Source of the DNA: Nostoc carneum NIES-2107 | GTDB taxonomy: Bacteria > Cyanobacteriota > Cyanobacteriia > Cyanobacteriales > Nostocaceae | Direction of reading: 5' to 3' | NCBI GenBank assembly: GCA_002368155.1 | Contig: AP018180.1 | Span: 186,001 to 250,000 of the forward strand | DNA length: 64,000 nucleotides | Shown here: piece by piece, positions 1-8,500 of the stretch | Position numbering within the stretch: the first letter of the stretch is position 1 | Layout of the letters: every line of letters starts with the position of its first letter | Program-made: the position numbers and the translations under genes | Notes under the pieces: generated by a model | Database searches by the model: none | What the model was told of the DNA's origin: nothing | Seen by the model: the letters and a program-made list of their open reading frames with translations, nothing else

Positions 1-106
1 TTAAAGCCAGAGGATTGTTAACTCCATCCCAAACTGTACTACCATCTCTTTCTAAATCAGAGTAGGAATAACTATCGGGTTCAGTTTTCAGCAGCCAATA
101 CGCCAT
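1..106 (-). CDS. EVE domain protein, N-terminal 35 residues only (runs off left edge)
   Basis: Reading leftward from an ATG at 106, the frame stays open to the window edge. It begins MAYWLLKTEPDSYSYSDL and continues through a TVWDGV segment. This is the characteristic N-terminus of EVE-domain proteins (thymocyte nuclear protein 1 / YTH-like fold, about 150 residues), which open with a YWLLKTEP strand followed by a WDGVRN-type loop. The EVE fold is a PUA-like module thought to bind modified bases in DNA or RNA. Only about a quarter of the protein is present, so completeness and neighbours cannot be judged. The family match is by motif recognition. Confidence 0.8.
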   Translation of the reverse strand, partial: MAYWLLKTEPDSYSYSDLERDGSTVWDGVNNPLAL

Positions 107-127
107 CAAAATCTCCACAGTCAAACA

Positions 128-153
128 ATTTTAGATTTTAGATTTTAGATTTT
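128..153. repeat. Short tandem heptamer repeat (TTTAGAT type)
   Basis: Three to four in-register copies of a 7-bp unit (TTTTAGA) followed by a decayed copy. The same word recurs near 37966 and 38126 as the arms of another repeat element. Heptameric arrays of this sort are well known in Nostocaceae spacers. Confidence 0.75.
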
Positions 154-250
154 GGATTGACCCCGTAGCGAAACGGGGGCTTAAGGATTTTATATTGATT
201 CCACAGCAAAACGGAGGCTTGTAAGTAGTCTGACAGAATTAATTACACAA

Positions 251-337
251 AGTCATTGCGAATGGAGCGAAGCAATCCCAGCCCTTACGATTGCTTCGCT
301 TCTCTTCGAGACGCTAACGCGAACGCTCGCAATGACT
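251..337. repeat. Imperfect inverted-repeat hairpin (CATTGCGA family), copy 1
   Basis: The outer arms AGTCATTGCGA (251-261) and TCGCAATGACT (327-337) are perfect inverted repeats. Nested inside are GCGAAGCAATC (267-277) and GATTGCTTCGC (289-299). The whole can fold as a two-stage hairpin. A second copy with the same terminal words lies at 17352-17429, and a decayed one may lie near 5400-5480. It carries no coding potential and looks like a dispersed non-autonomous palindromic element. Confidence 0.75.
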
Positions 338-599
338 GTAAATATTTTTGTCCAAGTACTTACCATCAATGAATTATTGGTTAGGTGTAATTTTTTTAGT
401 TTCAAAAAATGAAACCATTTCCGTTTTTGACTGTAACAGTGTCAAAGTATAAACATACAAATCGTATCTATTCAATCCATAAGAATTGTGAAAACTTAGT
501 GGTGGCGGTTGACTATGCACAGTTGACCGTTAAATCTTGATTGTTAGATATGCTCTATGAAAAACATCCGAGATAACTTTTTTGAGGAGTGCAAATTTT

Positions 600-1352
600 A
601 TGTTGAGAGCCGCTTTATCATCCGGTTCACGGTTTAATGTTGGCAATTTTTGTAAAACTTTACCTTTAGCTTTGCTTGTCTGTGTAACTTTTATACAGCC
701 AGGGTTAGCCCAAGAAAAAGAAAAATTGTGGCGAACGCTGACTGTGAGTGGTCGTGGTATGGAATCAATTCCTACTACCCTATCTTTAGTTAACTTAGGG
801 GTAGAAATTCAGGGTAAAACAGCCCAGGAAGTACAGCAAGAAGCAGCCCAGCGTTCAGCCGCTGTAGTGGCACTACTCAAGAGCCGGAATGTGGAGAAGT
901 TACAAACCACAGGTATTCGTTTGAATCCAGTTTATAGTTATACCAATAACGTGCAGCGAATTACTGGGTATGCTGCTAGCAATACTGTGAGTTTTCGGAT
1001 TGCAACCGAAAAAGCTGGCCCCTTATTAGATGAAGCTGTAAAAGCTGGTGCTACACAAATTAATGGTATTAGTTTTGTGGCAACTGATGAAGCGATCGCA
1101 GCTGCTCAAAAGCAAGCACTCAAAGAAGCTACCCAAGACGCGCAAGCACAAGCACAAGCAGTTTTCGGTTCCTTGGGTTTGACATCTAAAGAAGTAGTAA
1201 GCATTCAAGTTAACGGTGCGAGTGCGCCACCACCATTACCTGTTTTATACCGTGCTGAGTCTGCGAAGCTAGCTCAAGCTGATGCTTCGACTCCAGTAAT
1301 TGGTGGCGAACAGCAAGTAGAAGCATCTGTGACCTTACAAATTAGTTATTAG
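600..1352 (+). CDS. Exported SIMPL domain (DUF541) protein
   Basis: Protein of 250 residues. The N-terminus has a basic start, a hydrophobic stretch (PLALLVCVTF) and an Ala-Gln cleavage-like site before QEKEK, so it is probably exported to the periplasm. The rest matches the SIMPL/DUF541 family: TLTVSGRGMESIPTTLSLVNLGVE at the start of the domain, the R-T-G-Y-x-A-S-N-T core and a closing EASVTLQI strand. The family is widespread, forms oligomers in some bacteria and has no settled biochemical role. The ATG at 600 is preferred over a TTG at 582 because GAGGAG at 584-589 lies about 10 bases before it and the signal peptide then starts normally. It converges on ssb across a strong hairpin. Confidence 0.88.
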   Translation: MLRAALSSGSRFNVGNFCKTLPLALLVCVTFIQPGLAQEKEKLWRTLTVSGRGMESIPTTLSLVNLGVEIQGKTAQEVQQEAAQRSAAVVALLKSRNVEKLQTTGIRLNPVYSYTNNVQRITGYAASNTVSFRIATEKAGPLLDEAVKAGATQINGISFVATDEAIAAAQKQALKEATQDAQAQAQAVFGSLGLTSKEVVSIQVNGASAPPPLPVLYRAESAKLAQADASTPVIGGEQQVEASVTLQISY

Positions 1353-1373
1353 TCAACAGTCAACGGTCAACGG

Positions 1374-1415
1374 TCAAAAGTCCAGGGTCAAATTATATCG
1401 ACCCTGGACTTTTGA
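1374..1415. terminator. Bidirectional terminator-type hairpin between SIMPL gene and ssb
   Basis: TCAAAAGTCCAGGGTC (1374-1389) and GACCCTGGACTTTTGA (1400-1415) form a perfect 16-bp stem with a 10-base loop. It lies between two convergent genes (stops at 1352 and 1429). Short T runs sit within the outer stem on both strands, as expected for a shared bidirectional terminator. Confidence 0.8.
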
Positions 1416-1428
1416 CTTTGGACTCATT

Positions 1429-1791
1429 TTAGAAATGTTCTGAGGACATATCTGTCATTGCTGCTTCACTATCGCGTTTAGAACCTAACAACTCTAGTTG
1501 GTCTACTCTGATAATTGGCGAAGATCTATTTGCTCCGGTTTGGCGATCGCTCCATGTGTCAAACTTTAAGGAGCCTTTGATACCAATTAAGCTACCTTTA
1601 CGCACATAATTACCGGCAATCTCTGCTGTTTTATCCCATAATTCTAATGTGAACCAATCAGGCTCATCTCGATTTCGCGATCGCCTGTTTACTGCTAACG
1701 TCAATCTACACTTGACACTGCCGGACTCAAAATATTTAATATCTGGGTCGCTGCCTACACGACCAACAAGGGTGACAATATTGATACTCAT
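1429..1791 (-). CDS. ssb: Single-stranded DNA-binding protein, short form without acidic tail
   Basis: A 120-residue OB-fold protein. It starts MSINIVTLVGRVGSDPDIKY and continues with the LTLAVNRRSR, DWFTLELWDKTAE and KGSLIGIKGSLK segments of bacterial SSB. It ends shortly after the OB fold (SSEHF) and lacks the acidic DDDIPF-type tail that recruits partners in E. coli. This matches the naturally truncated SSB-like proteins described from Anabaena PCC 7120, one of which also lies beside mreB. The start at 1791 is chosen over 1797 because GAAAGG then sits 8 bases upstream. A LexA-type palindrome lies at 1806-1819, so SOS-type control is likely. Confidence 0.9.
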   Translation of the reverse strand: MSINIVTLVGRVGSDPDIKYFESGSVKCRLTLAVNRRSRNRDEPDWFTLELWDKTAEIAGNYVRKGSLIGIKGSLKFDTWSDRQTGANRSSPIIRVDQLELLGSKRDSEAAMTDMSSEHF

Positions 1792-1805
1792 GTGCATTAC
1801 CTTTC

Positions 1806-1819
1806 AGTACATACGTACT
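1806..1819 (-). promoter_or_regulatory. Putative LexA box upstream of ssb
   Basis: Read on the ssb strand the site is AGTACGTATGTACT. It fits the published cyanobacterial LexA consensus RGTACNNNDGTWCB at every position. It lies 15 bases upstream of the ssb start codon, where bound repressor would overlap the promoter or early transcript. Binding itself is inferred. Confidence 0.7.
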
Positions 1820-2124
1820 TATTTATTCTGAATTCCATCATAGCGAATTGTGAAAGTGTTGAAAATATGTTAAAGAATTAGCAATATAGTTGCGTCTAAA
1901 AATGATACAAATTACCCAGAAGATTGTAGAAAAGTTTACGGATATACTGAGCCAGTCACAGAAGATCAAAAAATAGAACGACTGAGTTGTCGTAAAGATT
2001 GCCAAAAGTTATTGAAAAAAATAGCCTGCTTTACTGGACTCAGGATCAAAAACATAATAGAATCCAGCACGATTAACTTAACCATTTTAATCATCAAGTA
2101 TTGCAAATAGGGGGCGTAGGACGC
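1820..2124. other. Spacer between divergent ssb and mreB
   Basis: AT-rich region of about 305 bp that must contain promoters for both divergent genes. A frame without a start codon from about 1884 to 2106 reads through without a stop, but it has no recognisable product and is not called as a gene. No repeat was found. Confidence 0.5.
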
Positions 2125-3168
2125 GTGGGTCTTTTCAGGAACTTTCGCTCATCGTGGGATATGGGTATCGACCTCGGTACTGCTAATACCCTCGTTTATG
2201 TATCTGGTAAAGGTATTGTACTCCAAGAGCCTTCGGTAGTAGCCATCGATCAAAACGAAAAGATTGCACTGGCTGTAGGTGAAGAAGCTAAAAAAATGCT
2301 CGGTCGTACACCAGGAAATGTGATTGCGCTCCGTCCTTTGCGTGATGGTGTAATCGCTGACTTCGATACAGCTGAGCTGATGTTGAAAAGCTTTATTCAA
2401 CGTGTTAATGAAGGCAGATCGCTGATTTTACCCCGGATTGTCATTGGTATTCCCAGCGGTGTGACGGGTGTTGAAAGACGAGCAGTAATGGATGCAGCTA
2501 CCCAAGCTGGCGCTAGAGAAGTTTATTTAATTGATGAACCAGTCGCTGCGGCTATTGGCGCAGGACTCCCAGTTGCTGAACCAACTGGCAACATGATTAT
2601 TGATATTGGTGGCGGTACTACAGAAGTAGCAGTACTTAGTCTTCAAGGTACAGTTATTAGTGAATCAGTTCGCATCGCAGGTGATGAACTAACAGACTCC
2701 ATCCTGCAATATATGAAGAAAGTTCATAATTTAGTGATTGGAGAACGTACTGCGGAAGACATAAAAATTCGCATTGGTTCTGCTTATCCTACCAATGATG
2801 ATAATGATGCCATTATGGAAGTCCGAGGCTTACATTTGCTTTCTGGTTTGCCTCGAACTGTGACTATCAAAGGCCCGGAAATTCGTGAAAGTATGTTGGA
2901 ACCGCTATCAGTAATTATTGAAGCGGTGAAGCGAACATTAGAACGGACACCTCCCGAACTAGCAGCAGACATTATTGATCGAGGAATTATGCTTGCTGGT
3001 GGTGGTGCTTTACTGAAAGGATTAGATACTCTCATTAGCCATGAAACAGGTATCGTCACACACATTGCTGCCGATCCTTTATGTTGTGTGGTTTTGGGAA
3101 CGGGTCGTGTGTTGGAAAACTTCAAACAGCTGGAACGGGTATTCAGCGGTCGTTCTCGCAATATGTAA
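2125..3168 (+). CDS. mreB: Rod shape-determining protein MreB (bacterial actin)
   Basis: Actin-family ATPase that polymerises under the inner membrane and guides lateral cell-wall synthesis together with MreC and MreD. The protein shows the phosphate-1 loop MGIDLGTANTLVYVSGKG, the conserved EPSVVAID strand, the phosphate-2 region NMIIDIGGGTTEVAVLSL and the adenosine motif GGGALLKGLD. Length is 347 residues from the GTG at 2125, in line with the family (335-350). A TTG at 2101 would add eight residues without precedent; AGG lies a few bases before the GTG. First gene of an mreB-mreC-mreD cluster; a large hairpin follows its stop. Confidence 0.96.
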   Translation: MGLFRNFRSSWDMGIDLGTANTLVYVSGKGIVLQEPSVVAIDQNEKIALAVGEEAKKMLGRTPGNVIALRPLRDGVIADFDTAELMLKSFIQRVNEGRSLILPRIVIGIPSGVTGVERRAVMDAATQAGAREVYLIDEPVAAAIGAGLPVAEPTGNMIIDIGGGTTEVAVLSLQGTVISESVRIAGDELTDSILQYMKKVHNLVIGERTAEDIKIRIGSAYPTNDDNDAIMEVRGLHLLSGLPRTVTIKGPEIRESMLEPLSVIIEAVKRTLERTPPELAADIIDRGIMLAGGGALLKGLDTLISHETGIVTHIAADPLCCVVLGTGRVLENFKQLERVFSGRSRNM

Positions 3169-3173
3169 TAAAA

Positions 3174-3221
3174 AATATCAGATATTGAGTTCTAAATACG
3201 TAGAATTCATTATCTGATATT
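3174..3221 (+). promoter_or_regulatory. Long hairpin in mreB-mreC spacer
   Basis: AATATCAGATA (3174-3184) pairs perfectly with TATCTGATATT (3211-3221), and inside it GAGTTCTA pairs with TAGAATTC with one G-U. No T run follows, so it is less a terminator than a candidate processing or attenuation structure that could set the ratio of MreB to MreC. Confidence 0.6.
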
Positions 3222-3289
3222 GGGTTTCCTATAAATAGAACCCAAAATTCTTCACAATATTCAAAGATATAAAAATCAGGTATGGATAG

Positions 3290-4105
3290 ATGGTTATCTT
3301 ACGTCGTTGGTGGGAACGCAAAGGTCTACAAATTGGATTAATCGCTCTCGTTTTAAGTAGCGCTTGGATTTTACGCCAAACCCAAGGAGCGTTACTACTG
3401 GAGATGTATCAAACGATTACTCGTCCTTTGCAAATGTTGCAGACGGGGCCTACTCCAGAAGAACGCCTGAAAGATGCGCGGACACTGGAGTTGCAAACGC
3501 GTATTGCTGATTTAGAAAGTCAAAACAAAAAGTTACAGAATTTATTAGGCTACGTAGAGAAGGAGCCAGCTACTTCTCGCCCAATGACAGCGCGGGTAGT
3601 TGGGCGCAGTGCTGACCATTGGTGGCAACAAATCACCTTGGATCGCGGCTCAAATGCGGGAATTCAAGAAGGTTACATTGTGAGAGCAGAAGGCGGATTG
3701 GTGGGTTTGGTAGAAAGTGTCACCCCCAACACCAGCCGCGTTTTATTAATTAGTGACCTGAAAAGCCAAGTTGGTGTCACAATCGGCCGTACCTCAGCCA
3801 AAGGGGTTTTGCGCGGAGATTCTTCAGCGGAAGCAGTGCTGGAATTTTATGAAAAAGTTCCGAATGTGAAGGTAGGCGATTATGTTTCTACCTCCACTTA
3901 TAGTCAAAAGTTTCCTGCTGGTGTCGCAGTTGGCAGAATTAAATCTTTAGATTTAAAGAAACTTCCAGCTTCAGTTGCAAAAGTTGAACTTTTCCCACCA
4001 ATTCGATCGCTCGATTGGGTATCTGTTTATCCAAAACCCGAAAACCCCATCCCCGCAACAGAAAATCCTCAGCCGACCAACCCAGAACCGCAAAAATCTA
4101 ATTAA
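3290..4105 (+). CDS. mreC: Rod shape-determining protein MreC
   Basis: A 271-residue bitopic protein. A basic cytoplasmic start (RRWWERK) is followed by one membrane helix (IGLIALVLSSAWIL), a helical coiled-coil stretch (about residues 60-90, RIADLESQNKKLQNLLGY) and the periplasmic beta-rich MreC domain (RVVGRSADHWWQQITLDRGSNAGIQ, then VGLVESVTPNTSRVLLISD and KGVLRGD). It ends in a proline-rich tail (PENPIPATENPQPTNPEP). MreC links MreB filaments to the peptidoglycan synthases. The gene lies 121 bp after mreB on the same strand. Confidence 0.95.
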   Translation: MVILRRWWERKGLQIGLIALVLSSAWILRQTQGALLLEMYQTITRPLQMLQTGPTPEERLKDARTLELQTRIADLESQNKKLQNLLGYVEKEPATSRPMTARVVGRSADHWWQQITLDRGSNAGIQEGYIVRAEGGLVGLVESVTPNTSRVLLISDLKSQVGVTIGRTSAKGVLRGDSSAEAVLEFYEKVPNVKVGDYVSTSTYSQKFPAGVAVGRIKSLDLKKLPASVAKVELFPPIRSLDWVSVYPKPENPIPATENPQPTNPEPQKSN

Positions 4106-4109
4106 ATCA

Positions 4110-4330
4110 GTTCGTAATTTGTAATTCGTAATTCGTAATTCGTAATTCGTAATTCGTAGTTTGTAATTAGAGATAGTTTCAAAGGATGATTTCTACACTG
4201 GCAGCTAGTGGGTTAAATAGTACCCACGCCGCACTGATGTCGAAAACTGCCAAGATGTCAAAAACGCAAACTCTATAATTTTGTTGCGTCAATCCTCATT
4301 ACGAATTAGAAATTACGAATTAGTAATTAA
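4110..4330. repeat. Element flanked by inverted AATTCGT heptamer arrays, between mreC and mreD
   Basis: Positions 4110-4168 hold five or more copies of the heptamer AATTCGT (some decayed). The same word in reverse orientation (ATTACGAATTAG) recurs at 4298-4330. The two arms bracket about 130 bp of unique, non-coding sequence. The same architecture is present at 17221-17492, which suggests a mobile palindromic unit rather than simple slippage. The right arm runs to within about 30 bp of mreD and argues for the shorter mreD start. Confidence 0.75.
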
Positions 4331-4361
4331 TTTTTACCCTCCCCATAACTGTTGCACCACC

Positions 4362-4979
4362 ATGAAGATGCCTGCATTTACTGGTCGCCGTCCAAATAAG
4401 TCAAAACCGTCAGCGCGGAGAGCTAAATTTAAAATCCCGCCGCTCGCACGTTGGAATCCCCGCACACGTCAGTTTGTTGATTGGGCGGTGACTGCGGGGT
4501 CTGTGTTGTTATGTTTGCTATTGTTACCAGCCCGGTTACCAGGAATGGAACTATTGGGGATTGGGCCGAACTGGTTATTAATTTGGGTGGTGGCTTGGAG
4601 TGTGAAACGCACAGTTTGGTCTGGGGCTTTTGCTGGTATAGTTTTGGGTTTACTTCAGGATGGTATGACATCGCCTAATCCCACTCATGCCTTATCGCTG
4701 GGAATAGTGGGAATGTTGACTGGTTTGCTTCAGAAGCAGCGTTTTATTGAAGAAGACTTTATTTCTATTGCTTTGATTGTCTTTGTGATGGCAGTTGTCG
4801 CTGAGACAATTTTTGGAGTGGAGTTGAGTTTAATGGGCGATCGCAAAACTGAATACATCTGGACATATTATCAGCGTGTCGCTCTAGCTTCTGCCATCCT
4901 CAGTAGTCTTTGGGCACCAGTAGTTTACTATCCCCTGAATCGTTGGTGGCAAGAAATGAAATTGTTCGAGCAATCTTAA
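4362..4979 (+). CDS. mreD: Rod shape-determining protein MreD (membrane protein)
   Basis: A 205-residue polytopic protein. A basic, proline-rich cytoplasmic start (residues 1-45) precedes several hydrophobic helices (VTAGSVLLCLLLL, NWLLIWVVAWSV, SGAFAGIVLGLLQDGM, ISIALIVFVMAVVAETIFG, ALASAILSSLWAPVVYY). MreD is the membrane partner of MreC; its sequence is poorly conserved and the call rests mainly on position after mreC, length and topology. The conserved GLLQD segment of MreD proteins is present. The ATG at 4362 is preferred because upstream in-frame sequence is composed of the AATTCGT repeat element. A hairpin terminator follows at 5057. Confidence 0.88.
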   Translation: MKMPAFTGRRPNKSKPSARRAKFKIPPLARWNPRTRQFVDWAVTAGSVLLCLLLLPARLPGMELLGIGPNWLLIWVVAWSVKRTVWSGAFAGIVLGLLQDGMTSPNPTHALSLGIVGMLTGLLQKQRFIEEDFISIALIVFVMAVVAETIFGVELSLMGDRKTEYIWTYYQRVALASAILSSLWAPVVYYPLNRWWQEMKLFEQS

Positions 4980-5056
4980 ATTTGCTCTGCCCATGAGTTT
5001 TCAGGTGTAATCGAGATTAAGGAAAACACCATTTTGCAAGTAAATATACCAAGGTG

Positions 5057-5090
5057 AGGACACAACAATGTTGTGTCCTTTTGATTTTTC
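5057..5090 (+). terminator. Rho-independent terminator after mreD
   Basis: AGGACACAACA (5057-5067) and TGTTGTGTCCT (5069-5079) form an 11-bp palindromic stem followed by TTTTGATTTTT. It lies 78 bp past the mreD stop and closes the mre cluster. Confidence 0.85.
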
Positions 5091-5102
5091 AGCAACATTC
5101 AG

Positions 5103-5346
5103 GTTTTGAAGTGCAATGTTCTTGTTCTGAACTCGAAGATTCATGTTTTGAAGTCCAATGTTCGTGCTTTTTGCTTCAACGTTCATGTTTTGAAGTCCAA
5201 TGTTCGTGCTTTTTGCTTCAACTTTCGCCTTCTGAACTTGAAGATTCTCTTTCTGAGGTGCAACATTCTTGTTTGGAACTGGAACATTCTCGTTTTGAAG
5301 TCCAATGTTTGAGCTTTTTGCTTGAACTTTCGCCTTCTGAACTCAA
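5103..5346. repeat. Array of about twelve diverged 21-bp units
   Basis: Eleven full units and a partial one repeat every 21 bases, for example GTTTTGAAGTCCAATGTTCG at 5145 and again at 5187. Other units are variants such as GCTTTTTGCTTCAAC and CTTCTGAACTTGAAG. A 42-bp double unit is duplicated almost exactly (5145-5186 and 5187-5228). Because 21 is a multiple of three, all three forward frames and one reverse frame stay open and give 7-residue periodic peptides, but none has a convincing start. The remaining spacer to 5510 holds a HIP1 site and a decayed palindromic repeat, with no gene. Confidence 0.85.
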
Positions 5347-5510
5347 ATTATGCACTGCGCGATCGCATTTAATTACAAATTCAGTAAATGGGCAAAAATA
5401 TTTACAGCCACTGCGAGGTAAGGAAAGCGATCGCAGCCCTTGCGATCACCTTCCTTCCGCTCTGCTACATTGGCAATGACGTTGTGTAATTAATTTATCT
5501 GACTAGTTAT

Positions 5511-8500
5511 TTAACCCTGCTCGTCTAACAACTCGTTGAGTGTGTCGGGGTTGGCAATACCCCGCAGGATAGCATTGATAATCATCGAAGTATCTAAATC
5601 CAAAGACTCGCACAGCACATCCTCATCTCTCTCACCATTTAATACTAGGCGAATGGCAGCTACGAGATTACCCCAACCACGTTTCACCATTTTTTCCAGC
5701 ACCAGCTCTAGCTGTTGCCTCACTTTTGCATCATTAACCGCCGCAATAACCGCAGCAATTAACCGTCCATACTTCCGCAACTCATAGCGCGTCCCAGCAA
5801 ATGCAGCCTTTGCCTGCCGCGACAGGCGACGATATGCTTGAGCTTGGGTGGTTTTGCCCTGTTTGTCAGTAATATCTGCCAAAAGTCCATAAGTTTTCCA
5901 AATCTCAGTTACAGCAGAGTCTAAAGTTTGCAAGATAGCCAATGCCTCTTCTGCTAATTGCTGCGCTTCTGACAAGCGGTTGAGTTGTTTTTGTAGGAGT
6001 TCAGCAAGATTGTTGACTGCTTTTGATAGTTGAAACTTATTTCCCACAGATCTGAAACCTTCAATGGCCTTGCGAAACCAAGCTTCAGCCTCATCCAGTT
6101 TGCCAGTGTATACATTAATCATAGCTAGTTGATTCCAAGCCCCCGCTGTATCTGACAGATTACCTTGAGATTCCGTTATCTTTGCTGATTCTCGGTAGGC
6201 GTGTTCCGCAGCGTCCCACTTCTTGCCTTTTTCGTAACCTATACCTAGTTGGTGCCAAGCCACAGCTTCCATTGCTGGTACATTCAGTTGCTGGAAAGTA
6301 GTCAATGCAAGACGGTGGCGTTGTTCAGCTTCTTGAAGGTTGCCTTGCCCCAGGGCGAGGGTGCCAAGTTGGGCATTTGCTAACGCAGCACCACGAAAGT
6401 TCCCAATTTCTTCTTGTATGGCTAAACCAGCTTCACAAGCACTTCGTGCTTTACCATAATCCCCCTTAGCCATTAGTACATCTGCTAAATAAGCTTGCAC
6501 GTCTGCCATCTGATGCTTAACACCATAAGATTGTTCTAACTGTGCCGCCACCGCTAACGCTTGACTGTAAAGTGCTGCTGCCTGTGCTGCGAGGCCTTGC
6601 GCCGCAAAGCATCGCCCTAACTGAGTTAAAGTAAAACAGCGTTGATAACTCGGTTTCTCACCTAAACCAGCAATTATCTCGCTAAACACCTGCACCGCTT
6701 CTTGATAGCCTCCGGTCTTGCGTAATTGCTCACCTATATTAGAACGGGCAAGATACCATGTCTGGGAACCCACTTCTGCTAAAACCTGTTCAACTTGTTG
6801 GGTGAGTGCAACCCTATCTCTGTTAAGTCCGAAGTTGTCGAGAAACCAGTTGACTTTATCAACAAAATCTACTGCCCATTCTTCCTCTGCATCTAATGCG
6901 CCGTTGACTGCATACAGCAAATTCGGCAGTTCTCTCTGGGCAATGGCACGGACTTCATAGGGATTTTTTCGATCTTCAGCATACAAATAGCTAGATAATT
7001 GATAATATCGTAGGCTATGACGGGCAAGGAGTTCGCCCTGCGCTTCTGGTGACAGGCGCGACCAGAGAACAGGGGCTAAGGTGGGGTGAAATTTCAAGAA
7101 AGGAACAACAACATTAGGCAGATTTTCTGGTTGTATCAAGCCTGTGTTTTCCAGTGCTGGGCGTAGCTGTTGCCACTGTGACTCAGAAAATTCGGTAATT
7201 TCCAACAAATTTGGTTCAAACGCCCCTCCCTGAAACACGCCCAACCTCGGCAACCACTCCTGCGCCTCATCATCCAAGCGTTCCAAGGACAAATTCAAGG
7301 AAGCTAACAAGGGATTACCGGGTGTTTCCACAATCAACGCCGCCAACCTTTCCCCCAACTCTTCCACTGGGCAAATTTTCAACTGTCGCGCCAATAAACC
7401 CAAGGAAAGGGGATGAAAATCTACCAATCTCAATAATCGCCTCAACTCGTTTCGTTCTGGCAGTTTATATATAGGTGATGGCGGTAGCTTCCACAAACTC
7501 TGGATATACGCCAAAGCGTCTTCCCACTCTAACCCCGACAATGGCAATGAACGATGTTTCAAACTGCCTTCGGTGCGATAATCTGGATGATAAAAATTCG
7601 GTGTGCGGCTGGTGAGTAATAAGCGACATTGCCCCACCTCAGACCATTGTTTCGCCACGGTTAACAATTCTTGCAATGCTTGTGGCTGTAAGGTTTCCAA
7701 GTTATCTAAAATTAATAAGGTCGGTGTTTGCCCTAACGCAGCAGTCGCGGCTGTAACATCAATTAAATTCTGTCCCAACACCGTTGCTAAGGTACTCACC
7801 GCCAACCCTAAAGCATCCACACCCTGAAAATCGGCATAATTCACAAAACATACTTTCTCAAACATCCCCGTGCGGGACAACCACCGTCCTGCCTCGGCTG
7901 CTAAATAGGTTTTTCCCTGTCCACCAAAGCCGGATATGGTAATGCGTCGCGTTCCTTCGACAAACCAGCGTTCTATTTCCCATAATTCTTGACTGCGACC
8001 GAAGAAACCCGCTTCTTGGAGTTCGGGGAGGTTGGTGGATGATGGGGGAGATGAGGCGGATGAGGGAGATGGGGGGGATGAGGGAGTTAATAAAGCGGTA
8101 TCTCCGGCGGCTTGGTATAAGGCTGGGAGAAACCAGTCTTGTAATTTGAAAGTTATTTGCTTGTCTCCCCGTCGTCTTTCGCCGCGTTCTTTGTTGAGAT
8201 ACAAGTCCCGTCGTCCATTATCTAACGCTGCGCCGATACCTTCAGCCCGGACTATGCGCTGATAAAATTTGGCAAACAATTGATGGGCTGTGACTACTAA
8301 TACTGAATAGGTCATCGCCAATACCGCCGGAATCCCTGCATGAGTTAATCTGGCGGCGACACAACCCATAGCATCTTCACCAGCAACTTTTGCTGACTGA
8401 CAAGCAGACAGAACAATTAACCCGACTTTTTGACGGTGCAGCATTTCTCCCAAGGTTTCGGCGCTAATCAACGCCATCTTGCCATCTGGATTCTCAAACA

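Larger units (their letters stand above)
107..599. other. Non-coding spacer with repeats, upstream of SIMPL gene
   Basis: The spacer holds a heptamer array (128-153), a small perfect hairpin (CCCCGT 161-166 with ACGGGG 173-178), a long inverted-repeat hairpin (251-337) and an AT-rich stretch that should contain the promoter of the plus-strand gene starting at 600. No open frame with a plausible start was seen. Confidence 0.6.

Noticed and set aside
1884-2106. Stop-free plus-strand frame upstream of mreB (contains ...YGYTEPVTEDQKIERLSC...)
   Set aside because: No usable start codon, no ribosome-binding site and no recognised relative. It could be a gene remnant but cannot be supported.
5054-5479. 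141-codon plus-strand frame across the 21-bp array
   Set aside because: It would start with GTG inside the mreD terminator stem, its periodic peptide is a direct result of the repeat, and other frames are equally open.
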